DNA of 49,824 bases, taken from NCBI GenBank assembly GCA_964406505.1, contig CAYORX010000013.1, forward strand, positions 1 to 49,824, written 5' to 3'. Source of the DNA: DTU015 sp964406505. GTDB lineage: Bacteria; Bacillota; Sulfobacillia; Fermentithermobacillales; Fermentithermobacillaceae. Within the stretch, counting starts at the first letter, position 1. Each line of letters opens with the position of its first letter. The notes under the pieces were generated by a model. That model was given only the letters and a program-made list of their open reading frames with translations. It was not told the DNA's origin and ran no database searches. A program made the position numbers and the translations under genes. Shown here one piece after another: positions 8,107 to 16,667 of this stretch.

Positions 8107-8826
8107 TTATCGTAGCGAATTTATCTGCAACAGCGCAGTAGGAATAATCACTTTGTATATATTCAATAAAACCTCGATGAGATACGACGAATAGATCGCC
8201 AACCGGTAGGAATCGAATAATTTAAGCGCTATCAACGGATAGGCTGCCCCTATAAAAAGGGAAAGCCATATTCCGCTGAGACACAACTGTAGGAAACCGC
8301 CCAAAACCCTTTGAGGAAAAGACAATGCAGTAGTCAATGACAATGCCCTGGAAAATATAGACCAAAGCATACGAAGCAACATCAATAGCCCGACGAACAT
8401 AATGCCTGATAACATAATTTGGGACATCAACGAAGATAAAATTTCACACCATGTTGCAGTTGCGCCTGCCCGAACCTCTACTTCTAAAAAAGAATCTTTA
8501 ATAAGTGCTGAGATTGGGCGAAGCCATGGCGCAGAATCAATTCCTGCGAAGAAATCAGCTACCGCATTAGGATCATAACTAGTGGAATGACCAGGGATCA
8601 GTACAAATACATTTTCCCACCATTTAGAAAGAGAAGTGACGTAGCCATAAGATTGTTCTACATAGTTTACAGCGGGGCTTGTTAAAAAATAAGCACCGAT
8701 AAAACTCACAAGAGTTCCGGCAAGACCAAACAATGATACCCATAAACCTGATATAAAACCCTTTACAAAGGCAAGTGTCAGTAATAAACCTATTGCAACA
8801 TCTACGTAGTTCAGATCCAACCGCAT
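8107..8826 (-). CDS. CvpA family membrane protein
   Basis: This 239-residue protein has about four membrane spans and the CvpA pattern near the N-terminus (NYVDVAIGLLLTLAFVKGF). It has a larger central extracytoplasmic or loop region (about residues 65-115) than short CvpA proteins. The family is linked to colicin V export in E. coli and otherwise poorly defined. The frame is open to 8868, but ATG at 8826 follows GGCGGAGG at a short spacing of 4-5 bases and begins directly before the first span. Confidence 0.75.
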   Translation of the reverse strand: MRLDLNYVDVAIGLLLTLAFVKGFISGLWVSLFGLAGTLVSFIGAYFLTSPAVNYVEQSYGYVTSLSKWWENVFVLIPGHSTSYDPNAVADFFAGIDSAPWLRPISALIKDSFLEVEVRAGATATWCEILSSLMSQIMLSGIMFVGLLMLLRMLWSIFSRALSLTTALSFPQRVLGGFLQLCLSGIWLSLFIGAAYPLIALKLFDSYRLAIYSSYLIEVLLNIYKVIIPTALLQINSLR

Positions 8827-8842
8827 AACACCTCCGCCAATA

Positions 8843-9175
8843 TCAATAGTTTTGAGATGACAATGCATTTACAACTGCTAATACCACTGCAGGGATGGCA
8901 GGTCCACCGTGTTTACCTGTATAAAGCGAAATTTGAAGGTCTGCATACCATGCTAACACAGCTAGTCCGAAACATATAAGTAGTGCAGAAAAAAGATCTT
9001 CTAGATATCCCGAAGGATAAGCCGTACCACGTTGTAAGCAGAGTTTACCCACAGTGTAAACGATCAAAAATACGCTTATATACCAAAACATTCTAGGAAG
9101 TTTGATTAGGATTTTTTCTGCTGCAAACGCAGCTAAGAAAGTTATGGCCAAGCCGCGTATCTTATTAAACATCAC
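8843..9175 (-). CDS. Small hydrophobic membrane protein, unrecognised
   Basis: This is a 110-residue protein with three probable membrane spans (about residues 6-20, 30-47, 64-83). I recognise no family. The start is GTG at 9175 (AAGGTGA 7 bases upstream) or the adjacent ATG. It lies between cvpA and a membrane-anchored beta-propeller with gaps of about 20 bases, so it probably belongs to the same envelope-related operon. Confidence 0.6.
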   Translation of the reverse strand: MMFNKIRGLAITFLAAFAAEKILIKLPRMFWYISVFLIVYTVGKLCLQRGTAYPSGYLEDLFSALLICFGLAVLAWYADLQISLYTGKHGGPAIPAVVLAVVNALSSQNY

Positions 9176-9197
9176 CGAAAAATCACCTTATATAGTC

Positions 9198-10361
9198 TCA
9201 ATTTCCGAGTTTTACAATCGAAAGATCCGTTCCTTCGACTATAAGAATAACATTTTCCATACATGTTATGGGGTTTCCGGTTACTTTGTAAGTAAATAAA
9301 GTACTTCCGGTAGACAAATTCAAACAAGAGATTTTTTTAGGCTGCATAATCGTTAGAATATTTTCCCGCAGATATAACTTAGTGTTTAAATGCTGGCATT
9401 TCCTGCTCCATACCATATTTCCTGCAGAATTCAATGTAATGATTTGTCCACCACCCAAAATCTTGCTTATAGATTTATTTTCTCGATTGGATGTTGATAA
9501 AGCCAAAATATCATTGCCCGCCGCGGCAGATATTATTGCCCCGTGTGGAATATAGCGCCAACGAATTTCACCATCTGACGAAAGACGCGCAGCCCCAGAA
9601 TCTAATACCACTATAATGTCATTGTTTCCGCACACTGCCAAAGACCGCCAAGTGCCCGAACCAAGATGCGTCTGCCATAATTTTTGGCCCGTATGCTTTG
9701 AAAAACATTTCAACCAAGCATCTCCGCCGGCACAAATGTCTACTTCAGCTATAACTAGTTTTTCGTCATCACACGCTCCTATAAACGGAACGTATGATGA
9801 GAATCTTTCCCACATCACCGCACCTGTGTCTGAAATCGTTCGAATATACCACGGCTCACCGTATTTGTCTGGATTTTTTTGCCGAAACGCCACTAATATA
9901 TCACCTTGGACCAAGGGAAGCAGTTTTTCATTAGGAAGCAAAGATACGGAAATCGTAGGATGGGATAGCAAATCCGGATTTATCGCATGGGCCAAATGAC
10001 CCTCTACGACGATCACTTGTTGTCCTGAACACATAATTTCTGCAGATTCGCTAAGACCATCTAGTTTTGAAGATAAGCCTTGGTAGTTTATGAATTTTAT
10101 GTTTTCGTCTTTTGCAACTACAAATCCCAATGGGTAGCTAGCTAATAATTCCACATCAGTAAACCTTGATACTACCTGCACACTCATTTGTTTGCGCCTA
10201 ATTATAAAAGCGAAGCATAGCAAAGATATCAAAAGGACCAAAACGAAAACTGAAATTATCAACCTTGTGCATCTGTATTTACCATCTGAGTGAGTAGGTT
10301 TTCGAAACCTTTTCACGGTCCGAGATCTTTGCTTTCGAACTGTCGGATGGCGTAGACTCAT
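9198..10361 (-). CDS. Membrane-anchored PQQ-like beta-propeller protein
   Basis: A basic N-terminal segment of about 35 residues (rich in Arg and Lys) is followed by one membrane span (about residues 35-56) and then about 325 outside residues. The outside part has at least five short repeats ending in an aromatic residue, such as DTGAVMWERF, HTGQKLWQTHLG, SDGEIRWRYIPHG and SAGNMVWSRKC. These are typical blade motifs of PQQ-like or YncE-like propellers. The orientation suggests an extracytoplasmic scaffold or ligand-binding role. The substrate cannot be inferred. A TTG at 10382 is an alternative start; the ATG at 10361 has GGAGG but at a long spacing of 14. Confidence 0.7.
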   Translation of the reverse strand: MSLRHPTVRKQRSRTVKRFRKPTHSDGKYRCTRLIISVFVLVLLISLLCFAFIIRRKQMSVQVVSRFTDVELLASYPLGFVVAKDENIKFINYQGLSSKLDGLSESAEIMCSGQQVIVVEGHLAHAINPDLLSHPTISVSLLPNEKLLPLVQGDILVAFRQKNPDKYGEPWYIRTISDTGAVMWERFSSYVPFIGACDDEKLVIAEVDICAGGDAWLKCFSKHTGQKLWQTHLGSGTWRSLAVCGNNDIIVVLDSGAARLSSDGEIRWRYIPHGAIISAAAGNDILALSTSNRENKSISKILGGGQIITLNSAGNMVWSRKCQHLNTKLYLRENILTIMQPKKISCLNLSTGSTLFTYKVTGNPITCMENVILIVEGTDLSIVKLGN

Positions 10362-10397
10362 TAAACTATCATCAACCTCCAAATTAATGTTGATACC

Positions 10398-10886
10398 TCA
10401 CAAACAGATTTGTAAGGTGGTAATCATAAGTAAAATCAAAAATAACCCTGCGATAAAGAACTTTATTATATTAAGAGTTCGTTTCAGTCGAGTATAATCG
10501 AGATGAGAAAGCAATGACTGCTCAAAATTTCCTAAAGCGCTATAAGCAATGCCAAGGTTGAATCTGGGTTCAAGCGCCCATGGGTTAAGTTTGATCGCTT
10601 CTTTATATAACTTTAAAGCTGTTTCTGCATTAGTTTCTAATAAAGCCACATTGCCTAGGTTGTTTAATACCCGAGCATCTATATGCCCTTTTAAACAGAT
10701 TTCTTGAAGCAAAGTTTTGGCACTTTGGATTTGGTTGGATTTTATTTTGCAAATAGCTAAAAGATTTTGGCGTTGCGCAAGTCGGCTCCCGCTTACATCC
10801 ATGTTTTCGGCAAGTGCACGAGCTGCATTATCTACATCTCCCCGTTTTAGCATCCTTGCAACCCGCGCTTCAAGTTTGAAACACAT
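10398..10886 (-). CDS. Tail-anchored TPR-repeat protein
   Basis: This 162-residue protein has TPR-like helices from about residue 10 to 130, the clearest being NLGNVALLETNAETALKLY followed by NPWALEPRFNLGIAYSALGN. One membrane span ends the protein (about residues 141-160). It probably acts as a cytoplasmic protein-protein adaptor fixed to the membrane. ATG at 10886 follows GGAG at 8 bases spacing. It is the first gene of the series with the propeller protein, the small membrane protein and cvpA. Confidence 0.7.
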   Translation of the reverse strand: MCFKLEARVARMLKRGDVDNAARALAENMDVSGSRLAQRQNLLAICKIKSNQIQSAKTLLQEICLKGHIDARVLNNLGNVALLETNAETALKLYKEAIKLNPWALEPRFNLGIAYSALGNFEQSLLSHLDYTRLKRTLNIIKFFIAGLFLILLMITTLQICL

Positions 10887-11059
10887 GAAAGTCACTCCAG
10901 TCCATACGGCTGATAATTCTAGATAGGTAATTACAGTTCCTGCTAAATCCGACTGGCAATCTGTTATAGATAACCTACTTGAATATACTGCGGGAAAGGC
11001 CCGGAAGATCTCGGATCTTCATGTATTATAGAATGCTTTGGAGTTTACCTATAGGGGTT
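10887..11059. other. Intergenic gap with a 7-bp hairpin
   Basis: These 173 bases hold no convincing gene. A perfect hairpin gaagatc-tcg-gatcttc lies at 11004-11020, not followed by a T-run on either strand. On the minus strand TATAAT occurs at 11025-11030 but I see no matching -35 sequence. The promoter of the TPR-propeller operon probably lies here. Confidence 0.5.
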
Positions 11060-11629
11060 TTATTTTTGTAATCGGCTCGGATACACAATTGACAGCGGTT
11101 TTATAGCGTGTTGGACGCCCTGGGAAATATAACGCGCCATTTTCATTACCAACTTTAGCCTGGTATTTTGAAGAACTAAATGCTCCATGAACCCACCTAC
11201 GTTTACTACACCGGCAATGTGCAAATCGCCTATTGATGGAAGTTGCTTTCTGACCCCCAGCCCCGGCCTAAGCGGTCCGGCACTTACTATCACCGTACCG
11301 ACTTCTGCGGGGGTTCCTAAACACGCATCGATCCCTAACACAGGTGCGTTTTCGGCCTCAAGTTTTAGCAAAATTTTTTGCAAATTGCCCGCATGCACTG
11401 GCCGATCTAAAGTTCCCAGTACTTTTCCGGGAAAGCCATCCCATTTAAGCATACTTCCGACCAGTGGTCCTAAGCTATCACCGGTAGCACGGTCACTACC
11501 GATACAGACCACGAGCATGTCAGCGTCAGGAACTAGGTTGATATCGTAAAGAACCGTTTCCAAGGCCGACGCAATTCTTTGTACCGGATTAGCGGATTTT
11601 ATACTAACAGATGCGTAATTTTTTGGCAT
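11060..11629 (-). CDS. yyaC: YyaC-like spore protease family protein (DUF1256)
   Basis: This 189-residue protein shows the DUF1256/YyaC pattern: VVCIGSDRATGDSLGPLVG near residue 40, then LDRPVHAGNLQ, GIDACLG and GIVSAGPLRPG-like stretches, and a late GDLHIAGVVNVGG. YyaC proteins share a fold with germination protease Gpr and hydrogenase maturation proteases and occur in spore-formers. It supports a spore-forming host. The frame continues upstream to 11656, but ATG at 11629 has GGGG 6 bases upstream. Confidence 0.85.
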   Translation of the reverse strand: MPKNYASVSIKSANPVQRIASALETVLYDINLVPDADMLVVCIGSDRATGDSLGPLVGSMLKWDGFPGKVLGTLDRPVHAGNLQKILLKLEAENAPVLGIDACLGTPAEVGTVIVSAGPLRPGLGVRKQLPSIGDLHIAGVVNVGGFMEHLVLQNTRLKLVMKMARYISQGVQHAIKPLSIVYPSRLQK

Positions 11630-11685
11630 ATGTATCCCCATTAGGAGAATATGCACAGAAATAGTGAAAATAATACTTAGGCAGA

Positions 11686-12315
11686 TTATTGTCTGGAAAA
11701 TGTGGTTAGAATCTCTGTCACGGTGTGATCATCCACTTGATCAAACCTTTCGTACCACTGGCCCACAGCATAAAATGGAAAAGGTATTAAGGGACAGACT
11801 ATTCGATCAACGAACCGACTGAGCCAATTATAGGTTTCTTGAGGTGCAACGGGTATTGCTAAAGTTAATCTACCCGGCTTATGCCGGCGTAAGTATTTAA
11901 TAGCTGCAAACGCAGTAAGACCTGTAGCTAATCCATCATCCACTACAACAACATCCCTGTTTTGAATCGCCACAGGCTTTAAGTTTTGCCTATAAGAAGC
12001 AAGTTTTTCAGATATTTCTTCAGATATTATGCGTGACTGTTTCTGGATATACTCAGATTGCGTGCCTGTATGAGTATCTTGCGAAAATGTGACGTACCCA
12101 TCAACGTCCACCGCAGCAATAGCGTATTCCGGATTCATAGGGGAACTTATTTTTTTAGTCATCACCACATCAAAATCAGCATTAAGTTCTAATGCAATTT
12201 GTTTTCCCACTACTACGCCGCCGCGAGGTATAGCAAGCACTAATGGGTCGTCAAAGTTAAGCGACTTCAAGTGTTTGGAAAGTTTTTCGCCAGCCTGCCT
12301 TCTATCCTCGTACAT
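11686..12315 (-). CDS. Phosphoribosyltransferase family protein (COG1926-like)
   Basis: This 209-residue type I phosphoribosyltransferase has the PRPP-binding loop VVVVDDGLATGLTA near residues 121-134 and an N-terminal VLAIPRGGVVVGK segment typical of the COG1926 group. The nucleobase or other acceptor is unknown. Its ATG overlaps the bactofilin stop codon as TAATG, so translation is probably coupled. COG1926 members are found as single proteins or fused to hydrolases; here it stands alone. Confidence 0.82.
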   Translation of the reverse strand: MYEDRRQAGEKLSKHLKSLNFDDPLVLAIPRGGVVVGKQIALELNADFDVVMTKKISSPMNPEYAIAAVDVDGYVTFSQDTHTGTQSEYIQKQSRIISEEISEKLASYRQNLKPVAIQNRDVVVVDDGLATGLTAFAAIKYLRRHKPGRLTLAIPVAPQETYNWLSRFVDRIVCPLIPFPFYAVGQWYERFDQVDDHTVTEILTTFSRQ

Positions 12316-12713
12316 TAGTCTTTACCTTGAAGCGCGATGACCGGTTTTGTTTTAGTGTCCTTAGCAGAACTCATAGATGACGTACCGAAAAACAAGGCGC
12401 CTTCAGAAATTACTAAACTACCTACAGTTACATCTCCAGTGAGTTTGCCTGATGGGAGAATTTCTAGTCTTCCTTCACAATCTATATCACCGCTTACCTC
12501 ACCTGCAATGGTGATATTTACAGCCTTTATGTTAGCTTTGATAGATGCATTTTGGCCGATCATAATCTCACAATCAGATCTAACTTTACCATCTACTTTT
12601 CCATCTATTCTTAAGCTGCCCTCTGAATATAGCGTCCCTTCAATTTTGAGACCCTCGCCTAATACACTTTCGAAAGTGCCCGGGCGCGTAGAAGATTTTG
12701 TCGCTCTAAACAC
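12315..12713 (-). CDS. Bactofilin
   Basis: This 132-residue protein has a DUF583 core (about residues 18-110) of short repeating beta-strand units rich in Gly, Ile and Val (GLKIEGTLYSEGSLRIDGKV, ASIKANIKAVNITIAGEVSG). Flexible tails flank the core. Bactofilins polymerise into membrane-associated filaments that place cell-wall enzymes. The adjacent M23 peptidase gene, 20 bases upstream in the operon, fits a bactofilin-hydrolase pair. GTG at 12713 follows GGAGG at 9 bases. Confidence 0.92.
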   Translation of the reverse strand: MFRATKSSTRPGTFESVLGEGLKIEGTLYSEGSLRIDGKVDGKVRSDCEIMIGQNASIKANIKAVNITIAGEVSGDIDCEGRLEILPSGKLTGDVTVGSLVISEGALFFGTSSMSSAKDTKTKPVIALQGKD

Positions 12714-12733
12714 AAATAAGCGCCTCCTAAATC

Positions 12734-13762
12734 TTAATCCGGTAGATAATCCATTGGATCTTGTAGATTTCCATGTTTGCGAATTTCATAATGCAAGTGG
12801 GGGCCTGTAGAAACCCCTGATGAACCAACTTCTCCTATAATATCGCCGCGTCGAACTTGTTGGCCCTGAACTACATGAGCTGCATTACAATGGCTATACG
12901 CGGTTTCCATCCCATAGCCGTGACGTATTGTTATGGTGAGCCCATATCCCGCCCTATAGCTTACAGATTGAATTTGCCCATCAGCGACAGCTTTTATTGG
13001 CGTTCGATACTGTGCGCCAATATCTACTCCCTCGTGGAAATGCTGTCTATGCGTGATCGGGTGAGTCCGCCACCCATAACTAGAGGTAATATTACCGCGC
13101 ACGGGCCATATAGAAGGTTGTGCTCTAGCATAATCTATCAATTCATCAGTTTTAACTTGAAGATCCACAAGGTTATCTTCTAGCGAACACACTCTATCTT
13201 CTAACTCGTTTCCTACTTGACTTAATGAATCTAACACCGAAATCATATCCATTAGAGCGATCCCGCGTCTTACAGGCCTACTTGAACGTGAAACGGCACT
13301 TGCAGTCACCTGTCTAGATGAGATAACAGTCCTAGAATCAAAAGTGCCTTCTTCAAGCAGGCCTTCATCCATAAGTCTTTGTCTGGTTTCATTCTCCGAG
13401 ATTTCAGTTTTACGCAATCTCTCAGATAGATCGTATAGATGTTGTTGAAGATCTTGTATCTGTTTCTCTTGGATGCCAGCAACATCATTGAGGTAATGGA
13501 GATCTTTATTCTCTTGGGTAGCTTGCATGTAGGAATTCACGAAAAACCCGAAACTTACTAACATGAAACATATCGCTGTCGCTACCGACAACAACGTAGT
13601 CAAACTAAAACTTAAAGTACGGGTCTTACCGTGGGAATAAACCAATAAAAAACTAAACCTGCGCTGTCGAGTAGTTACGGGCTTTCTTCTATTTTGAATT
13701 CCGTTCTTCTTAAAAAAACGAGTCAAAAACAAGCGTGAATCGCCCCTAAATGTCCTTGGCAA
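12734..13762 (-). CDS. M23 (LytM-type) peptidase with membrane anchor and coiled coil
   Basis: This 342-residue murein endopeptidase has a basic N-terminus, one membrane span (about residues 52-76), a long coiled-coil region (about 85-215), and a C-terminal LytM domain. Zinc ligands and catalytic histidines are present: HEGVD (H243, D247), H291 and HLHYE (H322, H324), so it should be active. It would cut peptide cross-links of peptidoglycan outside the membrane. The TTG at 13762 has a weak ribosome binding site; a TTG about 11 codons downstream behind GGGGCG is an alternative. The bactofilin gene follows directly. Confidence 0.9.
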   Translation of the reverse strand: MPRTFRGDSRLFLTRFFKKNGIQNRRKPVTTRQRRFSFLLVYSHGKTRTLSFSLTTLLSVATAICFMLVSFGFFVNSYMQATQENKDLHYLNDVAGIQEKQIQDLQQHLYDLSERLRKTEISENETRQRLMDEGLLEEGTFDSRTVISSRQVTASAVSRSSRPVRRGIALMDMISVLDSLSQVGNELEDRVCSLEDNLVDLQVKTDELIDYARAQPSIWPVRGNITSSYGWRTHPITHRQHFHEGVDIGAQYRTPIKAVADGQIQSVSYRAGYGLTITIRHGYGMETAYSHCNAAHVVQGQQVRRGDIIGEVGSSGVSTGPHLHYEIRKHGNLQDPMDYLPD

Positions 13763-13866
13763 ATTCCAAGTTTTTAGCTATTCCTTAGAAATATAAGTTA
13801 TGTGCCTCAAATTCGACACGAGTCTCAATAATCCTTCTACCCGTTTTACGATCAGCATCCCCACGT

Positions 13867-14997
13867 TTAGCTTTCAACGTACACCCGCGGTACCCTGGCT
13901 GAAATTCCTGTTAAGATTTCAGGCACTGCAGTATCAACCATTTCGGCGATTTCGTACACTGTTATAGATTGATCACCATCAGTACCGATTAAGGTTACTA
14001 AATCACCCACCTTGATATCAGTGTTGCCTTTTAAATCGATCATGCATTGGTCCATACAAATAAGGCCAGCTACAGGATATTTTTTACCGTTAATAAGTAC
14101 TGAAACCTTTCCTGACAGCTTTCTAGGATAACCATCTGCAAAGCCAAGCGGCAATGTGGCAATTATTGTATCCTCTGCTGCTTTATACGTTCTGCTGTAA
14201 CCAATGTAAGCGCCTGCTTTAACTTCCTTGATATATGAAATTCGAGCCTTTAATGACAGTACCGGATAGAGTTTTGCCTTCTCTTCCACTCCTGGGGCCG
14301 GGTAATAACCATACATCATACTGCCCGGCCTTACTAAATCAAAGTGCGCCTGAGGAAAGTTATATACAGCAGCGGAATTTGAGAGGTGCTTATACCGCGG
14401 CCGAATATTGGCATCATCAAGTTTTGCTAGCGCTTTTTTAAATTGACCTATTTGATATTCGGTATACTCTACACTTACATCAGAAGAGGAAAAGTGTGAA
14501 AATACACCTTCAACGTCGATATTGCTGCAAGATAAGATTAGATCTAACACTTCATCAAACGTTGAATCTGGCTGAAACCCGATCCTTCCCATCCCGGTAT
14601 CTATCTTAATGTGAATTTTGGCCTTTTTGTTCATAACTTTACCTGCGTTGTCTGCATTTTTGATGCCATCTATAGAAGTAACAGTCATAGAGACCCCTAA
14701 ATCCGCTAGTACATTGGACGCTTCGGCGGTTACCGGGCCAAGAACCAAAGTCATACCGTTTATACCAGACTCTCGTAATTTTACAGCCTCATCCGGTGTG
14801 GCTACAGCCACACCAAGTACACCCGGTACCTGAAGGGCAGCTTTGGAACATTCTACTGCGCCAGCACCATAACTATCAGCTTTTACAATGGCAAGTATTC
14901 CTGTATCAGGCGATGTTAACATTTTAACTGCCTCTAGGTTCTTTTTCAGATTACCCAGATCTATTTCCGCCCACACAGGCCTTAGGTTTTTTTGCAT
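13867..14997 (-). CDS. alr: Alanine racemase
   Basis: This 376-residue PLP enzyme interconverts L- and D-alanine for peptidoglycan synthesis. The PLP lysine is K39 in AIVKADSYGAGA, the barrel domain carries HIKIDTGMGRIGF, and the C-terminal beta domain has the ICMDQCMIDL segment. The ATG at 14997 has GGAGGGATTACG upstream. A parS site lies in the 71-base gap between alr and parB. In spore-formers alr paralogues can be spore-specific; I see nothing here to tell which this is. Confidence 0.95.
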   Translation of the reverse strand: MQKNLRPVWAEIDLGNLKKNLEAVKMLTSPDTGILAIVKADSYGAGAVECSKAALQVPGVLGVAVATPDEAVKLRESGINGMTLVLGPVTAEASNVLADLGVSMTVTSIDGIKNADNAGKVMNKKAKIHIKIDTGMGRIGFQPDSTFDEVLDLILSCSNIDVEGVFSHFSSSDVSVEYTEYQIGQFKKALAKLDDANIRPRYKHLSNSAAVYNFPQAHFDLVRPGSMMYGYYPAPGVEEKAKLYPVLSLKARISYIKEVKAGAYIGYSRTYKAAEDTIIATLPLGFADGYPRKLSGKVSVLINGKKYPVAGLICMDQCMIDLKGNTDIKVGDLVTLIGTDGDQSITVYEIAEMVDTAVPEILTGISARVPRVYVES

Positions 14998-15035
14998 TAT
15001 CGTAATCCCTCCAAGTTATGTAGAATACTCGCTAA

Positions 15036-15051
15036 TGTTTCACGTGAAACA
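15036..15051. promoter_or_regulatory. parS centromere site
   Basis: The 16-base palindrome TGTTTCACGTGAAACA is identical to the consensus parS site bound by ParB/Spo0J. It lies between parB and alr, close to the origin, as expected for the nucleation point of the ParB partition complex and SMC loading. An additional half site at 31247-31257 in gyrA is too degenerate to count. Confidence 0.96.
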
Positions 15052-15068
15052 TTGTTTAAATCCTAATA

Positions 15069-15911
15069 CTAAGCCCCGTCGTCACTAATAAGTTCAACTA
15101 ATCGTTCTAAATCTTCTAAGCCGAAAAATGCAATGTTGATGGTGCCCTTGGAACCAGTTTTTTTTACTACCACTGGGCTTCCCAATGCAGCCGAAAGTAT
15201 CTCCTCAGCTTCTTTTACACGTACAGTCGAAACAGATTCTTTTTTCCTACGTTGTTTACGACCCTTAGTAGACACAGACTGCTCGGTAGCCCTAACTGAC
15301 AGCCCATCCTCAACTATAGTGTTAGCAAGTCTTATTTGTTCTCTGCGTGGAAGCCCAACTAGGGCTCGTCCATGCCCTCCAGACATTTTACCACTATTTA
15401 TAAGTTGTTTCACTTCCGGCTCTAACCTAAGCAATCTTAAAGTGTTCGCTACATCAGACCTGCTTTTACCAACTCTCTGAGATATCTCTTCCTGCGTAAG
15501 ACCAAACTCTTCCGAGAGTCTTTTGTAAGCTTCAGCCTCCTCAAGGGCTCCTAAGTCTTGCCTTTGTAAGTTTTCAACTAAGGATATTTCCATAGTTTCA
15601 CGATCGCTCAAACTTTTAACTACAACAGGGATTTTAGTGAGTCCGGCATGTATAGCGGCCCTTAAACGTCGTTCCCCTGCCACCAATTGAAACGACGCCC
15701 CGTCACGCCTAACGATTAAAGGCTGGATAACACCATGCTCGATCATAGATGCAGCTAACTCCGCTATTTTTTGCTCATCGAATATTTGCCTGGGCTGGTA
15801 CGGGTTATTTTTTATGCTACCTGGTTCAACTTGCAGAATTTCCTCGCCGCTTTCTTCCAAAACAATCGGAATTAAAGCATCGATTCCTTTGCCTAACCCC
15901 CGCCTAGCCAC
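15069..15911 (-). CDS. parB: Chromosome partitioning protein ParB (Spo0J)
   Basis: This 280-residue protein has the short N-terminal RGLGKGIDAL segment that stimulates ParA, the CTP-binding domain with PYQPR and LVAGERRLRAA, a central HTH domain (LTQEEISQRVGKSRSDVANT) that reads parS, and a C-terminal dimer domain. The frame is open upstream to 15932, but GTG at 15911 with GAGGAGG 9 bases before it gives the standard N-terminus. It overlaps the parA stop by 8 bases. Confidence 0.96.
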   Translation of the reverse strand: MARRGLGKGIDALIPIVLEESGEEILQVEPGSIKNNPYQPRQIFDEQKIAELAASMIEHGVIQPLIVRRDGASFQLVAGERRLRAAIHAGLTKIPVVVKSLSDRETMEISLVENLQRQDLGALEEAEAYKRLSEEFGLTQEEISQRVGKSRSDVANTLRLLRLEPEVKQLINSGKMSGGHGRALVGLPRREQIRLANTIVEDGLSVRATEQSVSTKGRKQRRKKESVSTVRVKEAEEILSAALGSPVVVKKTGSKGTINIAFFGLEDLERLVELISDDGA

Positions 15912-16665
15912 GTCGCAACACCTCCTCAGCAAGTTCTCTATAAACTTGGGCTCCTCGTGACCTATTGTCGTAAATCGTAATGGGCTTGCCGTGAGAAGGA
16001 GCTTCGGACAATCTAACGTTTCTTGGAATAATCGTTTGAAACACTTGATCGCGAAAATATTTTTTCACTTCATCGGTCACTTGAAGAGAAAGATTAGTAC
16101 GACCATCAAACATCGTAAGCAATACCCCTTCCAAAGCCAGCGTAGAATTAAGTCTGCCTCTTACAAGTTTAACAGTGTTTAAAAGTTGAGTGAGCCCTTC
16201 CAAAGCGTAATATTCGCACTGTATAGGTATGAGCACAGAATCCGCTGCGGCAAGCGCATTAACCGTTAGCAACCCCAGGGAAGGTGGGCAATCAATGAAA
16301 GTGAAATCATAATTATCTCTGATCTGTCCGATCACTTTCCTTAACCTGTGCTCTCTTTGGGCCATCGGCACTAATTCAATCTCTGCACCGGCAAGATCTA
16401 ACGACGAGGGCAGTACCCACACCCCCGCGTACTCGGTGGCTCGAAGTGCGTCTAGCGGTTGTACATTTCTTACTAGGCAATCGTACAAGGAATAAGTAAG
16501 ACTGCTTCTATCGATGCCCAAACCGCTAGTTGCATTGCCTTGTGGATCCGCATCTACTATTAGCACAGAGCGGCCTAGTTCACCAAGACATGCACCGAGG
16601 TTGATAGCGGTAGTAGTTTTACCGACTCCGCCTTTTTGATTGGCAATTGCGACGACTTTCGACAT
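15904..16665 (-). CDS. parA: Chromosome partitioning ATPase ParA (Soj)
   Basis: This is a 253-residue ParA/MinD-type ATPase with a deviant Walker A (QKGGVGKTTTAINLG) at the N-terminus, Walker B FIDCPPSLG and the usual switch region. It works with ParB in origin segregation and, as Soj in Bacillus, also regulates DnaA. The ATG at 16665 is two bases from the end of the noc-like gene, and parB overlaps its end. Confidence 0.97.
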   Translation of the reverse strand: MSKVVAIANQKGGVGKTTTAINLGACLGELGRSVLIVDADPQGNATSGLGIDRSSLTYSLYDCLVRNVQPLDALRATEYAGVWVLPSSLDLAGAEIELVPMAQREHRLRKVIGQIRDNYDFTFIDCPPSLGLLTVNALAAADSVLIPIQCEYYALEGLTQLLNTVKLVRGRLNSTLALEGVLLTMFDGRTNLSLQVTDEVKKYFRDQVFQTIIPRNVRLSEAPSHGKPITIYDNRSRGAQVYRELAEEVLRRG

Positions 16666-16667
16666 GA

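Noticed and set aside
11004..11020. Hairpin in the gap before yyaC as terminator
   Set aside because: The stem is perfect, but no T-run follows on either strand.
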